Assembly (NCBI GenBank): GCA_963920525.1
Contig: OY986436.1
Span: forward strand, 9,702,001-9,766,000
Origin: Dichetophora obliterata
Lineage: Eukaryota; Arthropoda; Insecta; Diptera; Sciomyzidae
Length of the DNA: 64,000 nt
Direction of reading: 5' to 3'
The position numbers and the translations under genes are program-made. Of this stretch, positions 31,580-45,299 are shown one piece after another. Positions within the stretch are counted from its first letter, which is position 1. Every line of letters starts with the position of its first letter. Below the pieces are notes generated by a model. It worked only from the letters and a program-made list of their open reading frames with translations, was not told where the DNA came from and made no database searches.

Positions 31580-32440
31580 TGAACCATATGCGAAGGTATT
31601 GCTTAAAGTGAAAGTTTTGAGTACGCTTTCGCGTAGAATTTTTTTTAACTTTTGATTTATTTTTTAATTTGTATGATCACTGTTCTAAATGGAGAAGATT
31701 AAATTTCTGAACCTTTTTCCATAAACTAAAAATTTAATTATTTCGCAAAATTATTAACAAACTGCTACTTTGTTAAAATAAAATGAAAAGATTTTGTTAA
31801 CAGTTTCATTTATTTTTAAGCGTATTATCGATATGCAATAATAAAACAATTTAGGATTAAAACAAAACCAATTCTGAGTGCCGAAAAAGTTTTTTCTATA
31901 TCTAATTTTTTTACTCGTTATTGAGTCAGTCTGGCGAATGAGTTTGCCATGAATGATTTAATTGATGAGTCGGCAAATGATTCATTTCTGAGTGCCGGAA
32001 AGTAACTTTTAAATGATTATTTTATCAAATCGTTTCCGAACAAAAAGTACAACTGATGGTTCTTTTTTAACTAATTTTTAAAAAAGAAACATTTTCGCTT
32101 TTGAGAGGTATTTTAACGACTAATGAGTTCAAAAAAGTTCATTTATGAGTGCTGAAAATAAACTTTTATACCAAAAAGAGGTTGATATATGAATTTAAAA
32201 AAATAGTTTTTCTTCACTGGGTAATTTAACCCACTGAAACATATGCGAAGGTTTTGAGAAAAGTGATAGCTTTGAGTACGTTTTCGGGTAGACATTTTTT
32301 TTTTAATTTTTGTTTTTTATCTTTGTATGAATGTTTTTGCAAGAGAAGACTAAACTCGTGAAAATTTGTTCTATAAAAAAAATTTATTTCTTCTCCAAAT
32401 TTTTTAACAAACTTTTTTGACACGAAAAATAAACACTATT
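31580..32440. repeat. Pair of diverged ~200-bp direct repeats, about 657 bp apart
   Basis: ACCATATGCGAAGGTATTGC (about 31584) with 'gttttgagtacgctttcgcgtagaa' recurs near 32238 as 'aacatatgcgaaggttttgag' with 'ctttgagtacgttttcgggtagac'. Between them CTGAGTGCCGAAAAAG-like motifs occur near 31873, 31988 and 32142. There is no coding. Confidence 0.65.
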
Positions 32441-32779
32441 TTATCATTTTAGTAGGAAAAAATAACTTGCAAATTAACCATTTTTTATTCAGAAGTGAAT
32501 TGAATTGAAGTAAATTGTTTCTTACATTATTTTTGTGATCATTTATATCAAACTAAGTATTTGCATTAAATTCATCGTAAATTCATAAAAAAAATGTTGT
32601 TGTCGTTCGGAAAGTATATTTATCAATAACATGTCTATTTAAAAATATAAATTTAAAAAAAAAAACTGTTTGAAAAAAAAGTAAGTTCAATGCCCCTATA
32701 AAGTTTTCGTTTTAATTATAATTTTATTGTTTTCTTGTTTCGAATAAATTTAGCTCTGCGTGCAATATTTCGATGGTGA

Positions 32780-33790
32780 CGAATCCATACAAAATTATAT
32801 GAAAAGACTTGGAATTTTTTCATACAAAATGAGGAAAATATTTTGTATATGAATTGACGTACTTTTAGAAGCTTATAATGAAAAAATGGTTTTTATTAAA
32901 ATAAAATATTTTCATATAAAAAGGCAGTTCGGGAAAGCGTCGATATTTTTAATTAACTATTCGTTCTCGAATCGTATTCTCGGAATTTTTAATGAATCGC
33001 ATTCTCAAACTCGTTTACGAATCCGAGATCACGTGTTTGTTTCGTATTCATGACAAAGCCGAGTTTTTTGTATAAAAATATTTCATTTTCATAAAAACTA
33101 TTTTATCATTGTTACCTACTTAAAATACGCCAATAAATAAATAAAGAATTTCAAGTCTTTTCATATAATTTTCTTTGAAGAAATTTATATGATATAATTC
33201 GAAGTCTTTTCATATAATTTTGAAAATATTTTATTTGATTTTTATCTGCAAAAAATACGTTAATACAAATAAAAAAAATTCATAAATTGTTTTCATATAA
33301 TTTTGTATGGATGCGAGATCTCGTGTTCATTTGAAGCTCGTTTACAAGTCAGACTTTTTTATATGAAAATATTTAGTCTTAATAAAAACTATTTTTTCGT
33401 AGTTAGCTGTTAAAAATATGTCAATTAAAATAAAAAAAAAATATACAATTTTTATATGAAAAAATTCTAAGTCTTTTCACATAATTTTATATGAATCCGA
33501 GATATTGTGTTCGTTTCAAATTCATAACAAAGCCAAATTTTTGACATAAAAAAATTTTAATTTAATAAAAAACTATTTTTTAATTGTTAGCTTCTTTATA
33601 AAAGTACGTTAATTTAAATCAAAAAATTTTCATAATTTTTATATGAAAAAATTTCAAGTGTTTACATACAATTTTGTATGGATCCGAAATCTCGTGTTCG
33701 TTTAGAGTTTGTTTATGAGTCCGAGATTTCCTATTCGTTTTTTCATTTCAATGTAAAAAAATTTTTAAAAGCATTTTTCAAAATAAATTA
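32780..33790. repeat. AT-rich tandem repeat, ~183-bp unit, with an inverted left edge
   Basis: Units centred on TCCGAGATCTCGTGTTCGTT-like motifs occur at about 33025, 33315, 33498 and 33681 (the last two spacings are 182-184). Each is preceded by TTTTCATATAATTTTGTATG. At 32783-32825 the same wording appears in inverse orientation (GAATCCATACAAAATTATAT), which could make the block foldback-like. Confidence 0.65.
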
Positions 33791-33959
33791 TTTATTTTTA
33801 GTTCGCTGTCATTATTACATGTTTTAAGCAAAAAAAAACTTTTAACTATAAAATAAAAAAGTTTATAAGAAAATTTATAAAAATACAACATTTCGGACTT
33901 TCGTAAAAACATTTTGTATAAAAAAAAACCTATATTTTAAAACAGCACAACAAAAAAAA

Positions 33960-34100
33960 TTTTTGTCCCGGTAGGGGTTTGAACCCACGACCATAGGCTA
34001 GCTCCCATTCTTAATGATCTCTTCAGCTTTTCATATTGGCTCATATAATTAATTCGCGCTAAAACAGGCTTCTTGCCCACTGTGCGCTTGAACGATTTGT
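33960..34100 (-). mobile_element. Possible tRNA-derived SINE fragment (B box only)
   Basis: The minus strand reads GTCGTGGGTTCAAACCCCTA followed by CCGGGAC and an A-rich tail. GGTTCAAACCC fits a polymerase III B box, and GTGGG/CCCTAC forms a T-arm-like stem with one G-T pair. No matching acceptor strand or clear A box was found, so this is either a decayed SINE or a tRNA pseudogene. Confidence 0.4.
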
Positions 34101-35550
34101 ATACGCATATACAGTTGCGAGCATTGAAATAGTAGTGGATACAAACATTTTATACTTTTTCAGACTATAAAAAATTTTAAATAATTTTGCCAACGGATGC
34201 ATTGAAAAAGTGAAGCCTACTATCCCAACTATCATTTACATTAAAAAAGTTTTGATGTACATATTCACAATATATGATTTTTTTATAAAAATTGGTTATA
34301 ATTGAAAATTGCATGGAGCAGTAAAATTGTAGTAAATGAAAATATTTAGGGAACAATAATGAATTTCTTGAAGTTCTATCTATACTTTTAGTATGCTATA
34401 GTATTAGTATCAACGAGTATAAATTATACCAAGAGATTGCTTTATCCAGCGTTCCAACTTCTTTCCAGACTATCAGCCATCCACCGACAGAAAAACCAAA
34501 ACAATGACAACCAACGAGTTTTTGTACTCGTTATTGACGCATTGCTGTGAGTAAGAAGAAGTAAACATGAAAATGAATACGACAAGTAACGAAAGGAGAA
34601 GAAAACAATATTATAAGTATGTATGTGAATGAAAATGTAACTTCTATTTGCCACAACTTTTACAGCTTATTTTTTTGTGTTAATTTTTGGGATCTTCTTG
34701 TGTTTGACGAATTGATGTTGTTTCTAGCTGGACATTGTTGTTACGATTTTATTCTAGCTAGATTTTGGTTGCATCTGCAAATAATAATTTTTTTCATTAA
34801 CCGAATAAAAAGACGGAATTCAGATTCGGCTAAAGAAATAATTATTCTTTAATAAGGAGTTGCAAATATGTTTTTTTTTCATGAAGAGAAGAAAATTGCT
34901 TGTTACCCATTTGCTTTAATGTTGTTGAAATGGTTTTTATGTAGGTATTTTATTAAAAGATACCAAAGTTACAAGCAGTCATGATTTTATTTTAAGAAAT
35001 TTATTTAAGAAAATGATTTTATTTTTTATTAAAATGTCAATTTTACGACAAAACCATTGATCGTAGATGCATGTATATATATATATATATAGTATAGAAT
35101 AGTATAGATATATATTAATATTATATTTATTATTATATACACATATACTTATAATTTTATTAGTATTCTTATTAGGTTATCTTAAACCACCAACAAAAAT
35201 ATACCTATCTGCCCAATCAGAAAACCCTGCAAGCATAATCAAAAGTATATTTTGATTCAATTGGAAAATATTTAAGATATTTATTTCAGATAGATTTTAT
35301 GTTGAAATATATATAACTAATCCGAGTAAAACAATTTCATTTAGAACATTTTATTTTTTTATATATTTTTATATACTTTGTTTATCACGTAATTAAAATG
35401 CAATGATAAAATTTTTAACATTTATTAGAATAATTTTGTACAAATGTAATATTGTGACGAAATTTGTTGTGAGCATTTTTATCATGCATTTCTTAATTGG
35501 TTGGTTTTAAGCATTTTAAACATTTTAAAAATAAACAGTTTTAAACATAA
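34101..35550. other. AT-rich intergenic DNA with a TA microsatellite
   Basis: Contains (TA)n at about 35072-35091. No gene is convincing. The open frames near 34442-34852 are short, have no known domain and lie in low-complexity sequence. Confidence 0.45.
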
Positions 35551-35807
35551 TTAGGGTATTCACAAGGTATGCTATCATGTCTTATTGTCATATTGTCCTA
35601 AAATTGTACAACTAAAATTTACAAGATAAATAAATGCAAATAAGAAACAGCTGTTTGATTACGACCCTTCAATAAGCATAGCTTTCAGAGTTGTAATATA
35701 TTAGTACTTTTTTTATATGGAAGGCAACAATAAAATGTTTAAACTAGTGTAAAATCTTAGGACAATATGACATTATGACATGATATCACACCTTGTGAAT
35801 ACCCTAA
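35551..35807. mobile_element. Inverted-repeat MITE, 257 bp
   Basis: The left end TTAGGGTATTCACAAGGTAT is mirrored by 'caccttgtgaataccctaa'. The inverted match runs inward about 62 bases through 'atcatgtc.ta.tgtcatattgtccta'. The short centre holds no coding sequence. The ends could be read with TTA/TAA duplications (Harbinger-like), but these lie inside the inverted repeat, so the superfamily is open. Confidence 0.8.
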
Positions 35808-36404
35808 ATATATATATACAGTTTTAAACATTCATAATATATATGAATTATTTCATATATATTACTTTTGAGTAAAATTTCATGTGAGTATAATTTATAT
35901 AATTGTATAATAGCATATATTGAAACGATGTTATTTTTTTTTTATTAAATATTTACAAGTTATTAGTTTATTTTATGAAGTTTAAGGTATTTATTTAATA
36001 CAATATGTGACTATTGTCTTCTGTACATGCTTTTATTGGGTAAATTTTGATGACCTGTTTTTGGTTTTTAAAGCATTATTAAAGCACAAGAGGTTTTCAT
36101 ATTTTTATGTTTATGTTCAATGTAAAAAGTGAACATTTCTGTATTTTATTACTATGTTTAGAGGTCAGTTATATGTAAATGCAGACGTATTAACCTCGTA
36201 TATGATTATTGCCATTTTTTTAAAAGTTTGAAGAATACGATACATTTGCATCATCGGGAGAATTAAATGGCAAGTTTCATAGTTCCGTATGGTTGATCAA
36301 TGGATTTAATTGTTGCGATAAATGCCAATTTTCACAGTTCTGTAAGGTTGATCAATGAATTTAATTTAATAATGATAATTTAATAATAATTAATTTAATA
36401 ATGA
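35808..36404. other. AT-rich junction region before the satellite array
   Basis: Contains a two-copy ~60-bp repeat (about 36272-36316 and 36330-36374; 'ggttgatcaatg.atttaatt') and a TAATAATAATTAA-rich run that passes directly into the first satellite unit near 36405. Confidence 0.6.
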
Positions 36405-36408
36405 TAAA

Positions 36409-38003
36409 ACTACATATCAGATAAGGACGATTCATGCATTAAAATGAGCACCAGGTCCTCGTCCTTAAAAAGGGATACTCCTTTGTCCAAATGCCGTTTG
36501 CTCTATCTCTTGTAGTTTAGGAGTTGTAGAACACTTTTTGGAGTGGAAGCTGGCCAAAAACATGTGCTTTTTCCGTCATAACTCCCAAACCATACATCCT
36601 ATGATTTCATGTTAATTTCATGTGCCCTTTTTTGTCAATTTTTATTTTTTTTATTTATTTTCTAAAATAAAAACTACATATCAGATAAGGACGATTCATG
36701 CATTAAAATGAGCACCAGGTCCTCGTCCTTAAGAAGGGATACTCCTTTGTCCAAATGCCGTTTGCTCTATCTCTTGTAGTTTAGGAGTTGTAGAACACTT
36801 TTTGGAGTGGAAGCTGGCCAAAAACATGTGCTTTTTCCGTCATAACTCCCAAACCAGACATCCTACAAGGACGATTTATACACCAAATTGTTTCTAATAC
36901 ATATATACATAAGACTGCATATTCAGAAAAAAGTTTTCTGGAATTTGATTTTTTTTCAAGAATCTTAGTTAAAATTTTTTACATGAATCATAGTTTTTGA
37001 CGTGGTTTTTTGCGATTTTTTTGATTTTTTAGCCATAACTTCTAAACCATACATCATAAAAGGACGATTTATGCATCAAAATGTTCCTTAAGCTACTGCC
37101 CACAAGACTGTATCCTTAAAATAATTTTAAAAATTAGATTTCATGTTAATTTCATGTGCCCTTTTTTGTCAATTTTTATTTTTTTTATTTATTTTCTAAA
37201 ATAAAAACTACATATCAGATAAGGACGATTCATGCATTAAAATGAGCACCAGGTCCTCGTCCTTAAGAAGGGATACTCCTTTGTCCAAATGCCGTTTGCT
37301 CTATCTCTTGTAGTTTAGGAGTTGTAGAACACTTTTTGGAGTGGAAGCTGGCCAAAAACATGTGCTTTTTCCGTCATAACTCCCAAACCATACATCCTAT
37401 GATTTCATGTTAATTTCATGTGCCCTTTTTTGTCAATTTTTATTTTTTTTATTTATTTTCTAAAATAAAAACTACATATCAGATAAGGACGATTCATGCA
37501 TTAAAATGAGCACCAGGTCCTCGTCCTTAAGAAGGGATACTCCTTTGTCCAAATGCCGTTTGCTCTATCTCTTGTAGTTTAGGAGTTGTAGAACACTTTT
37601 TGGAGTGGAAGCTGGCCAAAAACATGTGCTTTTTCCGTCATAACTCCCAAACCATACATCCTACAAGGACGATTTATACACCAAATTGTTTCTAATACAT
37701 ATATACACAAGACTGCAAATTCAGAAAAAAGTTTTCTGGAATTTGATTTTTTTCAAGAATCTTAGTTAAAATTTTTTACATGAACATAGTTTTTGACGTG
37801 GTTTTTTGCGATTTTTGTGATTTTTTAGCCATAACTTCTAAACCATACATCATAAAAGGACGATTTATGCATCAAAATGTTCCTTAAGCTACTGCCCACA
37901 AGACTGTATCCTTAAAATAATTTTAAAAATTAGATTTCATGTTAATTTCATGTGCCCTTTTTTGTCAATTTTTATTTTTTTTTATTTATTTTCTAAAATA
38001 AAA
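36409..38003 (+). repeat. Left-edge satellite block with 264-bp shortened units
   Basis: Units at 36409-36672 and 37207-37470 lack the same ~268 bases: the sequence jumps from CATACATCCT straight to ATGATTTCATGTTAATTTCA. Each is followed by a full-length unit, so a short-plus-full block of about 798 bases is present twice in tandem. Confidence 0.9.
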
Positions 38004-40129
38004 ACTACATATCAGATAAGGACGATTCATGCATTGAAATGAGCACCAGGTCCTCGTCCTTAAGAAGGGATACTCCTTTGTCCAAATGCCGTTTGCTCTA
38101 TCTCTTGTAGTTTAGGAGTTGTAGAACACTTTTTGGAGTGGAAGCTGGCCAAAAACATGTGCTTTTTCCGTCATAACTCCCAAACCATACATCCTACAAG
38201 GACGATTTATACACCAAATTGTTTCTAATACATATATACACAAGACTGCAAATTCAGAAAAAAGTTTTCTGGAATTTGATTTTTTTCAAGAATCTTAGTT
38301 AAAATTTTTTACATGAACATAGTTTTTGACGTGGTTTTTTGCGATTTTTGTGATTTTTTAGCCATAACTTCTAAACCATACATCATAAAAGGACGATTTA
38401 TGCATCAAAATGTTCCTTAAGCTACTGTCCACAAGACTGTATCCTTAAAATAATTTTAAAAATTAGATTTCATGTTAATTTCATGTGCCCTTTTTTGTCA
38501 ATTTTTATTTTTTTATTTATTTTCTAAAATAAAAACTACATATCAGATAAGGACGATTCATGCATTAAAATGAGCACCAGGTCCTCGTCCTTAAGAAGAA
38601 ATACTCCTTTGTCCAAATGCCGTTTGCTCTATCTCTTGTAGTTTAGGAATTTTAGAACACTTTTTGGAGTGGAAGCTGGCCAAAAACATGTGCTTTTTCC
38701 GTCATAACTCCCAAACCATACATCCTACAAGGACGATTTATACACCAAATTGTTTCTAATACATATATACACAAGACTGCAAATTCAGAAAAAAGTTTTC
38801 TGGAATTTGATTTTTTTCAAGAATCTTAGTTAAAATTTTTTACATGAACATAGTTTTTGACGTGGTTTTTTGCGATTTTTTTGATTTTTTAGCCATAACT
38901 TCTAAACCATACATCATAAAAGGACGATTTATGCATCAAAATGTTCTTTAAGCTACTGTTCACAAGACTGTATCCTTAAAATAATTTTAAAAATTAGATT
39001 TCATGTTAATTTCATGTGCCCTTTTTTGTCAATTTTTATTTTTTTTATTTATTTTCTAAAATAAAAACTACATATCAGATAAGGACGATTCATGCATTAA
39101 AATGAGCACCAGGTCCTCGTCCTTAAGAAGGGATACTCCTTTGTCCAAATGCCGTTTGCTCTATCTCTTGTAGTTTAGGAGTTGTAGAACACTTTTAAGA
39201 GTGGAAGCTGGCCAAAAACATGTGCTTTTTCCGTCATAACTCCCAAACCATACATCCTACAAGGACGATTTATACACCAAATTGTTTCTAATACATATAT
39301 ACACAAGACTGCAAATTCAGAAAAAAGTTTTCTGGAATTTGATTTTTTTTCAAGAATCTTAGTTAAAATTTTTTACATGAATCATAGTTTTTGACGTGGT
39401 TTTTTGCGATTTTTTTGATTTTTTAGCCATAACTTCTAAACCATACATCATAAAAGGACGATTTATGCATCAAAATGTTCCTTAAGCTACTGCCCACAAG
39501 ACTGTATCCTTAAAATAATTTTAAAAATTAGATTTCATGTTGATTTCATGTGCCCTTTTTTGTCAATTTTTATTTTTTTTATTTATTTTCTAAAATAAAA
39601 ACTACATATCAGATAAGGACGATTCATGCATTAAAATGAGCACCAGGTCCTCGTCCTTAAGAAGGGATACTCCTTTGTCCAAATGCCGTTTGCTCTATCT
39701 CTTGTAGTTTAGGAGTTGTAGAACACTTTTTGGAGTGGAAGCTGGCCAAAAACATGTGCTTTTTCCGTCATAACTCCCAAACCATACATCCTACAAGGAC
39801 GATTTATACACAGAATTGTTTCTAATACATATATACACAAGACTGCATATTCAGAAAAAAGTTTTCTGGAATTTGATTTTTTTTCAAGAATCTTAGTTAA
39901 AATTTTTTACATGAAGCATAGTTTTTGACGTGATTTTGTGCGATTTTTTTGATTTTTTAGCCATAACTTCTAAACCATACATCATAAAAGGACGATTTAT
40001 GCATCAAAATGTTCCTTAAGCTACTGCCCACAAGACTGTATCCTTAAAATAATTTTAAAAATTAGATTTCATGTTCATTTCATGTGTCTTTTTTGTCAAT
40101 TTTTATTTTTTTTATTTATTTTCTAAAAT

Positions 40130-43100
40130 AAAAACTACATATCAGATAAGGACGATTCATGCATTAAAATGAGCACCAGGTCCTCGTCCTTAAGAAGGGA
40201 TACTCCTTTGTCCAAATGCCGTTTGCTCTATCTCTTGTAGTTTAGGAGTTGTAGAACACTTTTTGGAGTGGAAGCTGGCCAAAAACATGTGCTTTTTCCG
40301 TCATAACTCCCAAACCATACATCCTACAAGGACGACTTATACACCAAATTGTTTCTAATACATATATACACAAGACTGCATATTCAGAAAAAAGTTTTCT
40401 GGAATTTGATTTTTTCAAGAATCTTAGTTAAAATTTTTTACATGAACATAGTTTTTGACGTGGTTTTTTGCGATTTTTTTGATTTTTTAGCCATAACTTC
40501 TAAACCATACAACATAAAAGGACGATTTATGCATCAAAATGTTTCTTAAGCTTCTGCCCACAAGACTGTATCCTTTAAATAATTTTAAAAATTAGATTTC
40601 ATGTTAATTTCATGTGTCTTTTTTGTCAATTTTTATTTTTTTTATTTATTTTCTAAAATAAAAACTACATATCAGATAAGGACGATTCATGCATTAAAAT
40701 GAGCACCAGGTCCTCGTCCTTAAGAAAGGATACTCCTTTGTCCAAATGCCGTTTGCTCTATCTCTTGTAGTTTAGGAGTTGTAGAACACTTTTTGGAGTG
40801 GAAGCTGGCCAAAAACATGTGCTTTTTCCGTCATAACTCCCAAACCATACATCCTACAAGGACGATTTATACACAAAATTGTTTCTAATACATATATACA
40901 CAAGACTGCATATTCAGAAAAAAGTTTTCTGGAATTTGATTTTTTTCAAGAATCTTAGTTAAAATTTTTTACATGAACATAGTTTTTGACGTGGTTTTTT
41001 GCGATTTTTTTGATTTTTTAGCCATAACTTCTAAACCATACATCATAAAAGGACGATTTATGCATCAAAATGTTCCTTAAGCTACTGCCCACAAGACTGT
41101 GTCCTTAAAATAATTTTAAAAACTAGATTTCATGTTAATTTCATGTGCCCTTTTTTGTCAATTTTTATTTTTTTTATTTATTTTCTAAAATAAAAACTAC
41201 ATATCAGATAAGGACGATTCATGCATTAAAATGAGCACCAGGTCCTCGTCCTTAAGAAGGGATACTCCTTTGTCCAAATGCCGTTTGCTCTATCTCTTGT
41301 AGTTTAGGAGTTTTAGAACACTTTTTGGAGTGGAAGCTGGCCAAAAACATGTGCTTTTTCCGTCATAACTCCCAAACCATACATCCTACAAGGACGATTT
41401 ATACACCAAATTGTTTCTAATACATATATACACAAGACTGCAAATTCAGAAAAAAGTTTTCTGGAATTTGATTTTTTTTCAAGAATCTTAGTTAAAATTT
41501 TTTACATGAATCATAGTTTTTGACGTGGTTTTTTGCGATTTTTTTGATTTTTTAGCCATAACTTCTAAACCATACATCATAAAAGGACGATTTATGCATC
41601 AAAATGTTCCTTAAGCTACTTCCCACAAGACTGTATCATTAAAACAATTTTAAAAATTAGATTTCATGTTGATTTCATGTGCCCTTTTTTGTCAATTTTT
41701 ATTTTTTTTATTTATTTTCTAAAATAAAAACTACATATCAGATAAGGACGATTCATGCATTAAAATGAGCACCAGGTCCTCGTCCTTAAGAAGGAATACT
41801 CCTTTGTCCAAATGCCGTTAGCTCTATCTCTTGTAGTTTAGGAGTTGTAGAACACTTTTTGGAGTGGAAGCTGGCCAAAAACATGTGCTCTTTCCGTCAT
41901 AACTCCCAAACCATACATCCTACAAGGACGATTTATACACAAAATTGTTTCTAATACATATATACACAAGACTGCATATTCAGAAAAAAGTTTTCTGGAA
42001 TTTGATTTTTTTCAAGAATCTTAGTTAAAATTTTTTACATGAATCATAGTTTTTGACGTGGTTTTGTGCGATTTTTTTTATTTTTTAGCCATAACTTCTA
42101 AACCATACATCATAAAAGGACGATTTATGCATCAAAATGTTCCTTAAGCTACTGCCCACAAGACTGTATCCTTAAAATAATTTTAAAAATTAGATTTCAT
42201 GTTAATTTCATGTGTCTTTTTTGTCAATTTTTATTTTTTTTATTTATTTTCTAAAATAAAAACTACATATCAGATAAGGACGATTCATGCATTAAAATGA
42301 GCACCAGGTCCTCGTCCTTAAGAAGGGATACTCCTTTGTCCAAATTCCGTTTGCTCTATCTCTTGTAGTTTAGGAGTTGTAGAACACTTTTTGGAGTGGA
42401 AGCTGGCCAAAAACATGTGCTTTTTCCGTCATAACTCCCAAACCATACATCCTACAAGGACGATTTATACACCAAATTGTTTCTAATACATATATACACA
42501 AGACTGCATATTCAGAAAAAAGTTTTCTGGAATTTGATTTTTTTCAAGAATCTTAGTTAAAATTTTTTACATGAACATAGTTTTTGACGTGGTTTTTTGC
42601 GATTTTTTTGATTTTTTAGCCATAACTTCTAAACCATACAACATAAAAGGACGATTTATGCATCAAAATGTTTCTTAAGCTTCTGCCCACAAGACTGTAT
42701 CCTTTAAATAATTTTAAAAATTAGATTTCATGTTAATTTCATGTGTCTTTTTTGTCAATTTTTATTTTTTTTATTTATTTTCTAAAATAAAAACTACATA
42801 TCAGATAAGGACGATTCATGCATTAAAATGAGCACCAGGTCCTCGTCCTTAAGAAGGGATACTCCTTTGTCCAAATGCCGTTTGCTCTATCTCTTGTAGT
42901 TTAGGAGTTTTAGAACACTTTTTGGAGTGGAAGCTGGCCAAAAACATGTGCTTTTTCCGTCATAACTCCCAAACCATACATCCTACAAGGACGATTTATA
43001 CACCAAATTGTTTCTAATACATATATACACAAGACTGCAAATTCAGAAAAAAGTTTTCTGGAATTTGATTTTTTTTCAAGAATCTTAGTTAAAATTTTTT

Positions 43101-43860
43101 ACATGAATCATAGTTTTTGACGTGGTTTTTTGCGATTTTTTTGATTTTTTAGCCATAACTTCTAAACCATACATCAGAAAAGGACGATTTATGCATCAAA
43201 ATGTTCCTTAAGCTACTTCCCACAAGACTGTATCATTAAAACAATTTTAAAAATTAGATTTCATGTTGATTTCATGTGCCCTTTTTTGTCAATTTTTATT
43301 TTTTTTATTTATTTTCTAAAATAAAAACTACATATCAGATAAGGACGATTCATGCATTAAAATGAGCACCAGGTCCTCGTCCTTAAGAAGGGATACTCCT
43401 TTGTCCAAATGCCGTTAGCTCTATCTCTTGTAGTTTAGGAGTTGTAGAACACTTTTTGGAGTGGAAGCTGGCCAAAAACATGTGCTCTTTCCGTCATAAC
43501 TCCCAAACCATACATCCTACAAGGACGATTTATACACAAAATTGTTTCTAATACATATATACACAAGACTGCATATTCAGAAAAAAGTTTTCTGGAATTT
43601 GATTTTTTTCAAGAATCTTAGTTAAAATTTTTTACATGAATCATAGTTTTTGACGTGGTTTTGTGCGATTTTTTTGATTTTTTAGCCATAACTTCTAAAC
43701 CATACATCATAAAAGGACGATTTATGCATCAAAATGTTCCTTAAGCTACTGCCCACAAGACTGTATCCTTAAAATAATTCTAAAAATTAGATTTCATGTT
43801 AATTTCATGTGCCCTTTTTTGTCAATTTTTATTTTTTTTATTTATTTTCTAAAATAAAAA
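40130..43860 (+). repeat. Satellite segment with three-monomer periodicity
   Basis: Rare variants recur about 1,597 bases apart: CTACTTCCCACAAG at 41616 and 43213 (and the adjoining TATCATTAAAACAA), and GCCGTTAGCTC near 41814 and 43412. AAACCATACAACATAAAAGG near 40503 and 42642 is four monomers apart. This is local higher-order structure of a different kind from the 11-mer further on. Confidence 0.7.
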
Positions 43861-45299
43861 CTACATATCAGATAAGGACGATTCATGCATTAAAATGAGC
43901 ACCAGGTCCTCGTTCTTAAGAAGGGATACTCCTTTGTCCAAATGCCGTTTGCTCTATCTCTTGTAGCTTAGGAGTTGTAGAACACTTTTTGGAGTGGAAG
44001 CTGGCCAAAAACATGTGCTTTTTCCGTCGTAACTCCCAAACCATACATCCTACAAAGACGATTTATACACCAAATTGTTTCTAATACATACATACACAAG
44101 CCTGCATATTCAGAAAAAAGTTTTCTGGAATTTGATTTTTTTTCAAGAATCTTAGTTAAAATTTTTTACATGAATCATAGTTTTTGACGTGGTTTTTTGC
44201 GATTTTTTGATTTTTTTAGCCATAACTTCTAAACCATACATCATAAAAGGACGATTTATGCATCAAAATGTTCCTTAAGCTACTGCCCACAAGACTGTAT
44301 CCTTAAAATAATTTTAAAAATTAGATTTCATGTTAATTTCATGTGCTCTTTTTTGTCAATTTTTATTTTTTTTATTTATTTTCTAAAATAAAAACTACAT
44401 ATCAGATAAGGACGATTCATGCATTAAAATGAGCACCAGGTCCTCGTCCTTAAGAAGGGATACTCCTTTGTCCAAATGCCGTTTGCTCTATCTCTTGTAG
44501 TTTAGGAGTTGTAGAACACTTTTTGGAGTGGAAGCTGGCCAAAAACATGTGCTTTTTCCGTCATAACTCCCAAACCATACATCCTACAAGGACGATTTGT
44601 ACACCAAATTGTTTCTTATACATATATACAGAAGACTGCATATTCAGAAAAAAGTTTTCTGGAATTTGATTTTTTTCAAGAATCTTAGTTAAAATTTTTT
44701 ACATGAATCATAGTTTTTGACGTGGTTTTGTGCGATTTTTTTGATTTTTTAGCCATAACTTCTAAACCATACATCATAAAAGGACGATTTATGCATCAAA
44801 ATGTTCCTTAAGCTACTGCCCACAAGACTGTATCCTTAAAATAATTTTAAAAATTAGATTTCATGTTAATTTCATGTGCCCTTTTTTGTCAATTTTTATT
44901 TTTTTTATTTATTTTCTAAAATAAAAACTACATATCAGATAAGGACGATTCATGCATTAAAATGAGCACCAGGTCCTCGTCCTTAAGAAGGGATACTCCT
45001 TTGTCCAAATGCCGTTTGCTCTATCTCTTGTAGTTTAGGAGTTGTAGAACACTTTTTGGAGTGGAAGCTGGCCAAAAACATGTGCTTTTTCCGTCATAAC
45101 TCCCAAACCATACATCCTACAAGGACGATTATTACACCAAATTGTTTCTAATACATATATACACAAGACTGCATATTCAGAAAAAAGTTTTCTGGAATTT
45201 GATTTTTTTCAAGAATCTTAGTTAAAATTTTTTACATGAATCATAGTTTTTGACGTGGTTTTTTGCGATTTTTTTGATTTTTTAGCCATAACTTCTAAA

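Noticed and set aside
33960..34040. Functional tRNA gene
   Set aside because: Only a T-arm-like half is visible. No complementary acceptor strand, D-arm or anticodon arm could be assembled.
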